A stretch of DNA of 64,000 nt from Astropecten irregularis (GCA_963971285.1 OZ020263.1:3782001-3846000), one strand, 5' to 3'. Positions 40,137 through 49,978 are shown, counted from the first letter of the stretch. A program made the numbers and translations. Notes: generated from the sequence alone by a model not told the origin.

Positions 40137-40157
40137 CTGGTTGGCCGTAGCATCCAT
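40137..40157 (-). CDS. Probable first coding exon of an unidentified minus-strand gene
   Basis: On the minus strand, after a GC-rich leader-like stretch (about 40,400 down to 40,158), an ATG opens seven codons (MDATANQ) ending exactly at a consensus donor, CCAG|GTAAGG, in phase 0. A CCAAT/CTCF-like/TATA cluster lies upstream at 40426-40459. I could not find a convincing second exon; it should lie at lower coordinates, perhaps tens of kilobases away or outside the window. The gene is not identified. The arrangement (short first coding exon, good donor, promoter elements at sensible distances) supports a real gene start, but protein evidence is too short to prove it. Confidence 0.5.
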
Positions 40158-40425
40158 CTCCGTTGTTTTAATATCACTGGAGCTGTTTGTAAATAATGTT
40201 TTCACGTTTTGAGGGAGAAGCTTTCAGCGGAATTCCACTGCCAGCCAGGCCGACATCAAGTCCTGTCAGATTCTCAGCTCGGATTTCTTTCGCTTCCGGT
40301 GCTGAAAACGGCGTTTTTCGGCGATTTTCTCTCACAGTTTCAGCGCAGAACGGGGCATCCGAAGGCCGTCAAAATGTAGGAAGAGACCGTGGGCTGGTTT
40401 TTGAGTCGCTGGTGAAAATTTTGTG

Positions 40426-40459
40426 CTCCCTATATAGCGCCCTCTTGTGGTGCGATTGG
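40426..40459 (-). promoter_or_regulatory. Promoter cluster: CCAAT box, CTCF-like site, TATA-like box
   Basis: Read on the minus strand: CCAAT at 40459-40455, then CCACAAGAGGGCGC at 40450-40437 (close to the CTCF core consensus), running straight into CTATATAGG, a TATA-like box, at about 40438-40428. A transcription start about 30 bases further on would be near 40,400, giving a leader of roughly 240 bases before the ATG at 40157. The motif matches are seen directly; factor binding is inferred. Confidence 0.45.
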
Positions 40460-40537
40460 TCAAATAGACGGGTACCCTTTTGCTTATATCACGTAAAGGA
40501 TGGGACTAAATTCAGGTACCAGTCTGACATACTCATA

Positions 40538-40664
40538 GGTGCGTTCGTTTAGCTCTACCAGGTCAGCCCGTTCTGGGAATGGTCGCGCTATGCTGCACAA
40601 AACAAGCAAGGGAATTGGCACGAGGTTGACTGGTTTCAACCCGAGAGAGCTAAACGAACGCACC
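40538..40664. mobile_element. 127-bp MITE with CATA target duplication in the divergent promoter region
   Basis: Terminal inverted repeats GGTGCGTTCGTTTAGCTCT (left) and its complement AGAGCTAAACGAACGCACC (right) are perfect over 19 bases and flanked by the direct repeat CATA (40534-40537, 40665-40668). It lies between the minus-strand promoter and the TMEM72-like start codon. Confidence 0.75.
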
Positions 40665-40768
40665 CATAAAATTTACGTCTGCTAAAATTTACACTTCTTG
40701 GTTGAATGAAAATGAATGGATAGTTAGCCCGACCGCTCCCACCCAAAAATATCGTGTTAGAGTCCAAA

Positions 40769-40862
40769 ATGGTCTGCGAATGTTGCAAAAACCCGTATTG
40801 TGAGTTTCTATGGAGACATTACACCCCGATAGTTCGCATCTGGGGCATGGGAACTGCTGCAG
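40769..40862 (+). CDS. TMEM72: TMEM72-like exon 1 (start codon, N-terminus, start of helix 1)
   Basis: The ATG at 40769 opens 31 codons plus one base, ending GCTGCAG|GTTTGC. The N-terminus is cysteine-rich (C4, C5 or C6 region, C11), followed by the basic/aromatic WRHYTP and the start of the first helix (IVRIWGMGTAA). The start was chosen because it is the only ATG in this frame before the helix and the exon phase fits exon 2. About 40 bases upstream a very short upstream ORF (ATGAAAATGAATGGATAG) would lie in the leader if transcription starts before it. The divergent promoter of the minus-strand gene lies about 310 bases upstream. Confidence 0.75.
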
Positions 40863-43800
40863 GTTTGCCTTTTGAATTAAAAACAAAAATTATGAATTCT
40901 TAATTAAATTTAAAGTTCAGTTGCCTTATTCAATCATACTAAACTTAGGGCCTAGCTGTTAGTGTTACTGTTAAAGTTATTATTATTTGCCAAAAACACC
41001 CGTTAAACTCACTTTTCAGATATGCTACCCCAATTGTGCACATCTGAGATTGAAGTTCGTTATCCAAATAAGTTAACTCTTTACTAGGGCCTGTTTGTTT
41101 AACATGTTTAATGCACAGGATCACAAATCTTGCGGATCCGGATCCCATTTTAGCATACCCTGGCCCTAGCCCTGCATAGGAGGTGGATCCCTAAATCTGG
41201 GATCCCTTGCGTTTAACAAACAGGCCCTTGTAGTAGTTAAACTGTTAAAGGATATAACGTTTTTTTCTGTAATGTGCGTCAGTGAAATTCCTCCCAAGAA
41301 TGTTAACATGCTTTTTTTTAGCAATTACCCTTTTATACCGACGTAGATGGTTTTACTTTATTTGCATAAAAATCTCCCCACGATGACTTTCACTTTGACG
41401 TGGACTGTTCTGTTTAATTGCATTCCATGGGCCCTATCTGTATTATGTTGCTATTATTTTGCTTGTTTGTTTTGTTGATTTTCTTTCTGGGCAGCTTTCT
41501 GGGCAGTTGCAATCACAGCATTACAGACTCAAGATTTCTTTGGAATCTACTTTGTGTAAGTGCAACCTGGTTTGGGATTTTCTGGCACCTTTTACTAAAG
41601 AGTCAGCTCTCTGGGTAAAACAGTGTCTAAAACAAGCCTCAAATTCAGCGATTTTCAAGTAGGCCTGCTTACTCTGCACTTGCCAAGTCACCAAAAAAAG
41701 GCACACATCTGATTGAAATCAACGTAACCGCTTTTTAAAGTTCTTTGCCAGATAGAAAAATAAATCTTTGAGCCAATTTCAAAAACATTGAGTAATTTAT
41801 CAAATGAAGCCCAGAGCTTGCTTAATTAGATATCCCTTTTGTTCTCCCCTTTTTAATTTCATTTTTATTCCTTAAGTTCTACTGAAAAGAAGGTGAAATT
41901 CATTTGAATTGAAATCAATACAAGTAAATTGTAATATACAAGTATAATATGAATTGAAATCAGACAGCTTTGATAATCTTTTTATAAACGTCATCTACCA
42001 GCAGATCACTAACATCTCAAAATCCACCTATTTCTGGTAAGCTGATAAGTGTTGATAAGCTTGTAAGTGTTAAGTGGTAAGCGTTAATTTCAAGGCCTTT
42101 AGTAGAAAGTGCCAGAGGATCAGATTGTGTGAATTATTCACTCAAATATTGCGGAAATTGATACTTACGCACTTATACATTACAACATGATAAGAAAGTA
42201 CTCAATACAGAACATAGAAGTTACTGAACATTATTATTGTGCAGAAAAGCTCATCAAAAAGTTTAGCATCAGTTTTGAAAACTCCAAAGAATTTGATTTC
42301 TATTTTTTTTCTGTAAATGAAAGCTTCAATTTTACATTGTTGTCTATTTCTTTGAAAAGTGAACAAAGAAAATTGACTGGAGCGGGATTTGAACCGCCGA
42401 CTTTCTGAATACCGCACAGGCGCTCTACCAACTGAGCCATCCAGCCCTACGTTGGTGGTGTCCCAATAGTCAATTCTCTTTGATCTTTTGGCAGTCAGGA
42501 GCCGTGATACCACGCACAAAATGCCATATCCCAGGGATCATTTCATAGATACACGCAGCAATGTTGCATCCTGAGAACGGTACATGGGGGATCACTCAAA
42601 GAGGAGACAGCTGTTTAATTAATATAATCATCAAATAACCACAAGGGAAACTGACTGGAATTAAAGTTGATTAATGTTGTCTATTTCAGGGTCGTTGCGT
42701 CAATCATAACCATACTGGAGGTGGTATTCTTCTTTGAACCCTGTTTTGATAAGTGCTGCTCGTAAGTATTCAGAAGTTCAGAGCTCGCTGCACCTTGTGG
42801 TTGTTTATATCTCTTGTGGGATGAGAGGTGGATATGAAAGATATCCCATACATGTGCATTTTTACTCGACATTTCAGACAGCACAGACCCTTTCACGGAT
42901 AGCCAGATGTTGTGAAAAAGATTTTAGTGAAGACTATCCTATCCTCCACAACAAATATTGTAGTGAAGAAGTTCCTTGAGGTTCAAAAGATTTAAAGTCG
43001 GTGGTGAAGTTATCACTGATGACTGATAACAAAGGTAGTATCATACTTTGGTAACATACGGAAACAGAAATCTTCACAGATTTACATACAACTTACAGGG
43101 TATAAAGATGACGATGGTAGAAACATACTGTTAAAGTTGTTCTGCCTGAAATGCTGTATTTATCCAGAAAATTTCAGTGTAAAACCAATGACACACAAAT
43201 TTTTGATTTTTTTAAAGATAAAAATAACGGTGAAGAGATTATATGAAAAAAACTACTTTGGGCGTTTTTCACTGTTTTCTTCAAGAGTGGGCACCGTATG
43301 GGACTGGGAATTTCACAGATGACTGTTACTGTATCTTCCTTGATACTTCTGCTCATGAATCTGCATTTCATTGACAAAACCAAAGTATGATATTACCACT
43401 AACCCTAACCCTCCTCAATCCTCCAAAATTCTTCTGGTAGTTTTGGAGGATTTCGGAGGATTCAGGATATAATGTCATTTTCAAGTGAGGACCACTTAAG
43501 GAGTTGCAAGGATTCAGGATAAACGCATTTTTTGAGGTATGGCCACCGAAGGATTCTTCAGGATTCAGGTACCGCTCATTTTTAGTATAAGTGAGATCAC
43601 TGGAGGATTATGGAGGATTCAGGATGAACGCAGTTTTTAAAGTGTGACCATTGGAGGATTGTGGAGGATTCAGGATGGTACTCAGTAAAATGCCCCTAGG
43701 GGGTTAGGGCTAATGCATTTTGACACAGTCTGATACCAAGATACAGCCTTCAGTAGGCCTAAGTCCCTGCGCTAACTTTATTTCCTGGCTAGCCCACCGG

Positions 43801-46800
43801 GCCAGCTTACTTCAGATTTTACTCGCCCGTTTAGATTTTTACTAGTCCATACATATGTATGTTGATCCATACCTTAACATGTAGGTTCTTATTGTTTATT
43901 ACTAGCCCACCGGGCATCCAATGAAGTGAATCTAGCTAGCTCAGAGTGGTTTTTGCTGGACATTGTACGCCGGGCTTGTACTATTTCGAGCTATGCTAAC
44001 TAGCGTGGCCATCAAAGTGACTGATGTACAGCGCAGGGTACAAGCAAACTAGTCCGACGGCCATTCACGATAGTCCCTGCCAAAACTTACCTCTAAACTG
44101 GAATCTTCCTCTTCTTTCTCCCTCCTTCTCCTCCCTAGGCCAGAATCCTGTTGCGGGAAGACATGGACGATCATCTCATGGCTGGACAACTGGAAGCGAA
44201 GTGCCATCTACATCGCGCTGTCAATCATCTGCTATTTGGACCACAAGAATGTCTGGGCCATCGTCGCAGGTTGGTCCAAACTGTCCACCATACATTTCTT
44301 ACCTTCTTAGTAAAGATCTGCCGTGCCACTTGCTTTGACGCTGCTCATGCTAATGTCATTACTGTGTCATTATTCTTTGTTTTATTTCACAGTTGTAAAC
44401 GTGAGACCCTGTAGAGAGTCGCGTCTTAACACCTGCCTATATTGTCAGTCATTTAAAAAAAATTCCTTCGTTGCACTGTGGTGCTAAATTTGTGTGGCTC
44501 AAGCTAGTTAACGTCTGCAAGTGCTGCGACTCTGATCTTAACATTTCCAGATGAAGTTTCTTCCAAGGGTGTTAAGGTCATAAATCTGCCCCCCCAAAAA
44601 ATCATCTCTAGTATTGTGGGACTTCGATGGAGTTGGACACAGGTCTGTTCAGCCATGTCTTTGTGGTCTGTTACGGAGGGTTGGTGATTCAACTGGCTCC
44701 AATTAGTCCCAACAGATATGCTTCTGCGAATACTGCAAAGTGGTTGTGGGTGATGAAGTTTAGAAGATGCATGCAGGAAAGTTACTAGCCCCAAATGTCC
44801 CATGTGGGTTTAAGGGTTAATTAACAAGCACGTGTGTACTAATGAGAGGGCAGTTAGCATGCCTGGCATGGGAGGCACTTGAAGCGAGACTAATCACAAA
44901 TCCATCTCGGACAAAACTCTTGCCCTCTAAAATACAACTCCAATGACTGAATCATGATGATATTCTTTGCCCATGAATCTGCATTTCTTTGACAAAAAAA
45001 CCAAAGTATGAAATTACCAATCAGAAATCTGTGTCAGAATGATCAGAGGAATCGGTGTTCGCATGTGAATGTACAATCACCATCTCACATGTTACAATTG
45101 TTTTTGTTTCTGTTCTATGAAACCCCTCAACATTCCCCCTTGCCCGGACTAACCCCTTTCGTCCCCCTCCTTGTTCCCCTCCAACCCTTTCCCTTCATCT
45201 TCCTCCCGTCTTTTGCTCACATCTCAGGCAGTCTGTTAGCCTTGCATGCCGTGCTGTGTGCATTGCTTGTCTGTGGTTCGTGCCAGGGTCAGAGCAGAGA
45301 GCAGAGGGACGTGGAACGGGACAAATACCAACCTCTCTCTACTACTAACATCTGATCCTTTGTTCGTGTTTCTCTCGCCCCCGCCCGCCCGCCCGCCCCT
45401 TTACGTCCGATGGATGTCAAGTTGATGGTGCTGCTAATTTCACCTGCCATGTTTGTTTTGTTTGAAAGGTACTATCATACTTTGGTAGCATACCAAAACA
45501 GAAATCTTCACAGATTTACCTATAACTTACAGGGTATAAAGATGGTGATGGTAGAAACATACCTTTGAAATTCTTCTGCCTGAAATGCTGTATTTATTCA
45601 GAGAAGAGTCAAACCATTGACCAAAATTATTGTTGATCTTTTTAAAGATCAAAAATTTAAAAGAAAAGACTCTCTGAAATTCTCTGAAATTTCACTGTTT
45701 TCTCAAGAACTGGGCACCGTATGGGACTGAAATCTTCACAGATGACTGTTACTGTATCTTCCTTGATATGTTTGCCCATGGATCTGTATTCCTTTGATAA
45801 AAACCAAAGTATGATACTACCTTTAAACTGTGTTCTGTATTATTAACTTCGGCTAGGGCTATGACTGTGACTGTTTGTATTAAGTTTATTTACTCAGGAC
45901 ACCTCATCATCATAAGCCTCTTATTGGACATTTAATGATGCAGCCTTAGCCCTTAGCCCTATCCGTAGCTGTACTGTACCTGCCATTTTGAACTCGGCTG
46001 ACCAGTAAAAGATCTGTACAACCAATGATATTTGTTTTTCTGTTTGTTTAACCTGTTTAAACGTTTTTTTGAAATTTGAAAATTCATCTCCAAGTCCGAT
46101 CAAATTCAGCTGAATTTCCCAATCTTAACTTTGATGCAGAGTTGTAAAAAAGAATTTCTTTCCAGCACACAAAAGAAATAAATTCGTAATGCGAAATGGA
46201 AAAAAAAATTCATTGGATCGTATATATGACAAAGGGAATCCAAACTATTTTTTTTATTCATCAATTTTACCATCCATATTTTATGTTTTAATATTTTCAG
46301 AGGTTTAGCAAGGGACAATAACTACCTTCTCTTCTTAATCTTTAATATTGCTTCTCTGCAACATTGGTGCTTTGAATACTAATATTACTGATACAATCAA
46401 GATATTTAATTTTTTTCAATTTGTTCTTCCATTTTTTAATTGTTTCATGAAATTATGTTTCTCACATGTCAAAAATAAATGTACATTTATGTATGTAATA
46501 TACTGCATTGCAAACTGCCCATCAACCAAAATAATGATTTAAAACATAATAAATACTTGGAGTTAAGAGGGCCTGACAATCAAACTATGCGCTTTGACCA
46601 ATTGGAGGACGCCTTTTAATCAGGTGACCACGGAAGCCTTGGTCAAACTCGGTCAAATGCGATGTGTAAAACACAGTGGGCGGGGCTTAAAGGTAGTATC
46701 ATACATTGGTTTTTGTCAAAGAAATACAGATTTATGGGCAAAAATATCAAGACAGATACAGAAACAGTCATCTGTGAAAATTTCAGTCCCATACGGTGCC

Positions 46801-48777
46801 CACTTTTTGAGGAAACAGTGAAAAACGGCCACAGTATTTCTTATGTCTTTTCTCTTTTATTTTAAAAGATCAAAACGATTTTTGGCAGTTGTTTTACTCA
46901 TTTCTGGATAAATACACCATTTCAGGCGGAACATTTTTAACGTTTTCTACCAGCACAATCTTCATACCCTGTAAGTTATACGTATATCTGTGAACATTTC
47001 TGTTTTGGTCTCTTACCAAAGTATGATACTACCTTTAAGAGCAAAGCCGGAACGGTCCGGCATAGCATTACCCCTTTTAAAAAAGTCTGAACCTGTAACA
47101 TTATATATTCTAGAGTAGAATCCATATTCTTTGTAAATAAGATCTTATTTATTGAAATAATCATGTTTTTTTTTTCAGAAGGAAATACATGAATTAATTA
47201 GGTTGCAATACATTCAGAGCTCTGCCACACGAGCATGTTATTTACATATAATTTACATAGTATTTGCGTAATTGTCAATCAGCCAATAAGGGACAGTTAT
47301 TTTTTTCACTGACTCAGAAACAAGACTGATGGTCTCTGTACGGTATAAATAGGACTGGAAGGGGTACCTAGTACACAGCAAGGCAATTTAAATGCCTTCA
47401 ATACACTTTTTAGTATTCTAAGTACTCTAAGTACACTTTTGCATCAACATTTTTACAAAGCAACAACAGGAATTAATTTAATTTAGACATTTTGTTTCCA
47501 TTTCATTTTACAATTATTTATTTGGATGGTAGAGATTAGACCTCTGTACAGTACTTGTAAAGGTTTGAGGGTCAAATACAGTTGTTGAATATGCTTGTTG
47601 TTTTTATCGCCATTTTGAAGTTTTTAAAGTTCACATTGTTTGTGTGAAATAAAATTCTTTAAACAATCTTGAATTACTAATCAAGTACATACTTCTTTAT
47701 TTCTGATCTTTAATATTGCCTTATTTTTGCCTTGTAAAATGTAACAAATGGAGCCCAAGAACCCAACCCAGCCCAAGGGGCATTTTCCAAACCTTGACAT
47801 CAGCTCCGGCTCCGGCTCCGGCTCTGGCTTCAGCTCTGTCATCCAAATGCTGAAAAGAGTCTACTTCTCAATTACCCGTAGCAAAAAGCCTCTACTTTGA
47901 TATCCGTTATCAATTGGATGCACGAAATGGCCTCGTATAGATATTATGGTTGTGTGCCTTGATAATTGATTTTCATTTCCATTTTCCATTTCTAATGTAT
48001 GATCATTGTGTGTGAAAGCCACTGTGTAGAAAACACTGAAGCAATAATTTATTGGTATTGCTTACTATTCAGCACTGAGTTAGCTAGTGCCATAAAACTA
48101 GGTCAGCCAATTTCATAGAGCTGCTTAAGCACCAAAATTTGTTTAAGCACCAAAAACATTGGTTAATAAAATCAGTATACCAGCCAAAACTCCTTGTGAA
48201 TGTTATGCACAGCAAACAATGGCCGAATGCAAGAAAAAGCAGTAAATTCCACTTGAGAATTTGGTTGGTAATTCTGTTTGATCAAGGAAGACTTTTCATG
48301 CTTAAGCAAAATTTGTGCTGAAGCAGCTCTATGAAATTGACCCCAACCTCTTCGTAATCATGCCAGAACACTCCTCTCCATTGTTTCTCTCATGTGGCGG
48401 GGAGACTGTGAGTAGATAGAGAGTAGGCTATTAACCTACATCATCACCCTCAATCAATCAATTAATCAACAGGTGTGGTTCTAGACACCTTGGCCATCTT
48501 GTACCTCCTCCGTACCTACCAGCAAGAGGCCCTCCGGCATGCGGCCAGTGAGCCTGCTCCTCCGCAGGCCCCAGCTGCTGCCTCGGCCGGCAAGTACACC
48601 CGCTTCGACACCCAGCAGAGCACCAAGAAGAAGAAGGAGACGGTAGATTCGGCATCAGCCTCCAGGGAGGAGGAGTACGACGGAGAAGAGGAGGAATCCT
48701 CCTCCAAGAATCCATTTGGGGATTTTGACGACGACGCCGATCCAGAAGGAGACGCTGGATTATCGCGGTATCCATAG
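40769..48777 (+). CDS. TMEM72: TMEM72-like four-pass membrane protein, long isoform (5 exons, 220 aa)
   Basis: Rebuilt by hand from splice sites and phase: exons 40769-40862, 41495-41555, 42690-42761, 44139-44269 and 48473-48777, totalling 663 nt (220 codons plus TAG). Every junction is GT-AG and phases agree throughout. The protein starts MVCECCKNPYCEF and has hydrophobic segments at about 19-40, 46-68, 95-110 and 113-132. A cysteine cluster (C70, C74, C75, C80, C81) lies in the loop between helices 2 and 3. The tail (133-220) has an Ala/Pro-rich part, a KYTRF stretch (160-164), KKKK (171-174), an acidic run, and NPF at 199-201. The layout and the pattern around helices 1-2 resemble vertebrate TMEM72 (recalled, not searched), which is longer, about 275 aa. 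The molecular function of that family is not established to my knowledge. The gene structure is much surer than the family name. Confidence 0.78.
41086..41228. mobile_element. MITE with AGGGCCTGTTTGTTTAAC ends, copy 1 (intron 1 of the TMEM72-like gene)
   Basis: AGGGCCTGTTTGTTTAAC at the left and GTTTAACAAACAGGCCCT at the right, with GATCC-rich interior. Confidence 0.75.
41495..41555 (+). CDS. TMEM72: TMEM72-like exon 2 (end of helix 1, start of helix 2)
   Basis: A long T-rich tract precedes two AG acceptors 12 nt apart (exon starting at 41495 or 41507), both in phase. The donor is CTTTGT|GTAAGT. It encodes the stretch FWAVAITALQTQDFFGIYF, which joins helix 1 to helix 2. Use of the second acceptor would drop residues 32-35 (A-F-W-A) from the first helix without a frameshift. 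Confidence 0.75.
42362..42486 (-). repeat. tRNA-derived element (SINE-like or tRNA pseudogene) with flanking inverted repeats
   Basis: Minus strand 42446-42375 folds like a 72-nt tRNA. The acceptor stem GGCTGGA/TCCAGTC is intact (one G-T pair), the D stem GCTC/GAGC is perfect, the A box is TGGCTCAGTTGG and the B box GGTTCAAATCC. The anticodon stem and T stem each have two mismatches, and position 33 is C, not T, so a working tRNA is unlikely. Imperfect inverted repeats (CAAAGAAAATTGACT and its partner AGTCAATTCTCTTTG) enclose it. Confidence 0.6.
42690..42761 (+). CDS. TMEM72: TMEM72-like exon 3 (helix 2 and cysteine loop)
   Basis: The acceptor is CTATTTCAG and the donor TGCTC|GTAAGT. It encodes VVASIITILEVVFFFEP followed by CFDKCC: the end of the second helix and the first part of the cysteine-rich loop. 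72 nt, entering and leaving in the same phase. A TTAA MITE sits in the following intron at 43030-43400. Confidence 0.8.
43030..43400. mobile_element. TTAA MITE, copy 7, intron 3 of the TMEM72-like gene
   Basis: AAAGGTAGTATCATACTTTG at the left and GTATGATATTACCA at the right; the border TTAA words are mutated. Confidence 0.75.
43416..43690. repeat. Degenerate tandem repeat, GGAGGATTCAGGAT unit
   Basis: Four or five units of roughly 50-60 bp, each with GGAGGATT(C/G) followed by CAGGAT and GAACGCA or related words. It is preceded by two telomere-like CTAACC words, which are too few to mean anything. Confidence 0.7.
43783..43998. repeat. Dispersed repeat, copy 2 (inverse orientation)
   Basis: Runs from CTGGCTAGCCCACCGGGCC to GTACTATTTCGAGC, the complement of 20384-20600. 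It ends about 140 bp before exon 4 of the TMEM72-like gene. Confidence 0.7.
44139..44269 (+). CDS. TMEM72: TMEM72-like exon 4 (loop and helix 3), common splice donor for both last exons
   Basis: The acceptor follows a strong pyrimidine tract (CTCCTCCCTAG) and the donor is GTCGCAG|GTTGGT. It encodes the CCGKTWTIISWLDNWKRS segment, helix 3 (IYIALSIICYL) and DHKNVWAIVA, leaving one base. That base completes a glycine codon with either downstream last exon (45228 or 48473). Confidence 0.82.
44957..45020. mobile_element. TTAA MITE fragment, copy 8
   Basis: Only the right terminal 60 bases remain (GCCCATGAATCTGCATTTC, CCAAAGTATGAAATTACC). It lies about 200 bp upstream of the alternative last exon. 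Confidence 0.65.
45228..45355 (+). CDS. TMEM72: TMEM72-like alternative last exon, short form (helix 4 plus 25-residue tail)
   Basis: A very strong acceptor (a long C/T run, then CACATCTCAG) opens an exon whose phase fits exon 4. It encodes GSLLALHAVLCALLVCG, a hydrophobic fourth helix, then SCQGQSREQRDVERDKYQPL and STTNI, then TGA, giving a 161-residue protein. The KY motif and the Thr/Ser-rich end resemble the KYTRF...T region of the long last exon, so the two could be a diverged exon duplication. YQPL fits Y-x-x-Phi. Splicing to this exon excludes the 48473 exon because each carries its own stop codon. Confidence 0.65.
45463..45827. mobile_element. TTAA MITE, copy 9, about 110 bp after the short last exon
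   Basis: AAAGGTACTATCATACTTTG at the left, GATACTACCTTTAA at the right; near full length. If the short isoform reads through past 45355, its 3' UTR would carry this hairpin. Confidence 0.75.
46687..47038. mobile_element. TTAA MITE, copy 10 (complete)
   Basis: TTAAAGGTAGTATCATACAT at the left, GATACTACCTTTAA at the right. Confidence 0.75.
47270..47660 (+). promoter_or_regulatory. Promoter-like block with CCAAT, TATA and polyadenylation signal (possible solo LTR)
   Basis: CCAAT in CAGCCAATAAGG near 47281, the strong TATA sequence GTATAAATAGG near 47344, and AATAAA near 47649 follow in the order and spacing of a retroelement LTR or a very short transcription unit. No long ORF lies between. Clear TG...CA ends with a target duplication were not found. 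It lies in the last intron of the TMEM72-like gene. Confidence 0.3.
48103..48345. mobile_element. CAATTTCATAGAGCTGCTTAAGC MITE, copy 4, before the long last exon
   Basis: GTCAGCCAATTTCATAGAGC at the left, AGCTCTATGAAATTGACCCC at the right; it ends about 130 bp before the 48473 exon. Confidence 0.8.
48473..48777 (+). CDS. TMEM72: TMEM72-like last exon, long form (helix 4 plus 88-residue acidic tail)
   Basis: The acceptor is AATCAACAG. In frame it gives VVLDTLAILYLLRTYQQEA, a fourth helix, then an Ala/Pro-rich linker, KYTRF, a lysine run, a Ser/Glu-rich acidic stretch with EEEE, and KNPFGDFDDD, ending SRYP and TAG. The codons are GC-rich compared with the flanking DNA. NPF followed by acidic residues fits an EH-domain binding motif, and Y-x-x-F fits a tyrosine sorting signal; both are inferences from short motifs. 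A 245-bp MITE lies just upstream (48103-48345). Confidence 0.8.
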
Positions 48778-49977
48778 TAACAATCTGGGATGAGAAGGTA
48801 CTATATTGTTTGTTTTGTCTCGGAATTGTCGAGAGTTTCACCATATTGAGCAGGAACATTTGTCAAGTCAGGCTTGGGACCTGACTGTCTCCACGAAATG
48901 GGTCTCTGCCGTCTTGAGGTCAAAAAGATGACCCAATTTTTAGATTAACTGAACTTCTAAGGCTCTTCCTTAAGTTTCTTTCTGAAAGAGCTTCGCAGCT
49001 TTTCTTTAGGAAGAAAACTTTGTATGGCTAGCCAGGTATAAACCTATAGGTTTGGACTTGCAATGGTCAAAGCTGGTCTCAGCAGACCAAGTACTGACCA
49101 CTGCGTATATTCCAACATACTGCCTTGACCAATTTTGACCTTATGGCTAGATAAAGCTTATTTCAGTGAGAAACTGCAAAAGTCAACTTTCAAACAGGGT
49201 GAAACTTTTGGTCCAAGAGTTGGCCCAGAGTATTAATTTCATCCATTGATTGAGGTGTATCTTTTCAGAAAAACATCTGTTTGACCTTTCAGTGTGTTTT
49301 GAATGAAAGGAAAAAAAATATTGGGAGAAACATAATTGAGGGAATGTATTTAAAACGGATATTTGTGTCACAATATTAACAAAAACATTAAAATAAAAAA
49401 TAATTCTGATGACCACAACTATAAAGTGATTTTGAAAATAGCCTTCATTCTTTTTCATGCTCCGATCAAAAAGCTAGGTCGTACAGTCATTGATTTCGTA
49501 CGGTTTTGAAATAAACTGACAATAATTTTACCTATTTTGTGGGTTTTGTTTGGCTGAGGTATAAAATTAAAGATTGTAGGTGTTCTAACCTTGTAAAATT
49601 GGAATGTATATATTTTTTTTACTATTAAACCAGGCTGAAATTGGACATACATTTTTTTTTACGATTTAAGGCTGTTTATGTTTGACAATACAGTGTTTGA
49701 AATCAATTGTGTTATCATCTATTATTTTTTCAGTACCCTCAACATGAACAAGGGTTTTTATGCAGTCATTACCATATTTTCCAAAATTCTGTATGCATGT
49801 TTTGTTTAAAGTCAGACAAAATGGTGAAAATGTTTACATTCAAGTCATAAATACTATTTTTATTATTTTCGTTTGGTAGGTGATTGTTTGGTGTAGAAAA
49901 TATGTAACCAAAACTAACAAGCTGTAGGCACAACTATCGCAGTGTTGTGGATAGCTTTTATTTAACTCTATGAGTAA
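48778..49977 (+). other. Probable 3' UTR and downstream flank of the TMEM72-like gene
   Basis: No credible ORF. AT-rich sequence follows the stop codon. AATAAA occurs near 49509 and again near 50541, after the 49979-50407 inverted-repeat element. Which one ends the transcript cannot be told from sequence. Confidence 0.35.
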
Positions 49978-49978
49978 T

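Noticed and set aside
40196-40552. 118-codon plus-strand ORF
   Set aside because: It lies across the leader and promoter of the minus-strand gene, has no family features, and its GC-rich character is explained by that promoter region.
42375-42446. Functional tRNA gene
   Set aside because: Anticodon and T stems each have two mismatches and position 33 is not T; kept only as a tRNA-derived element.
43397-43413. CTAACCCTAACC, telomere-like repeat
   Set aside because: Only two units, next to a MITE end and an unrelated minisatellite; no sign of a telomere.
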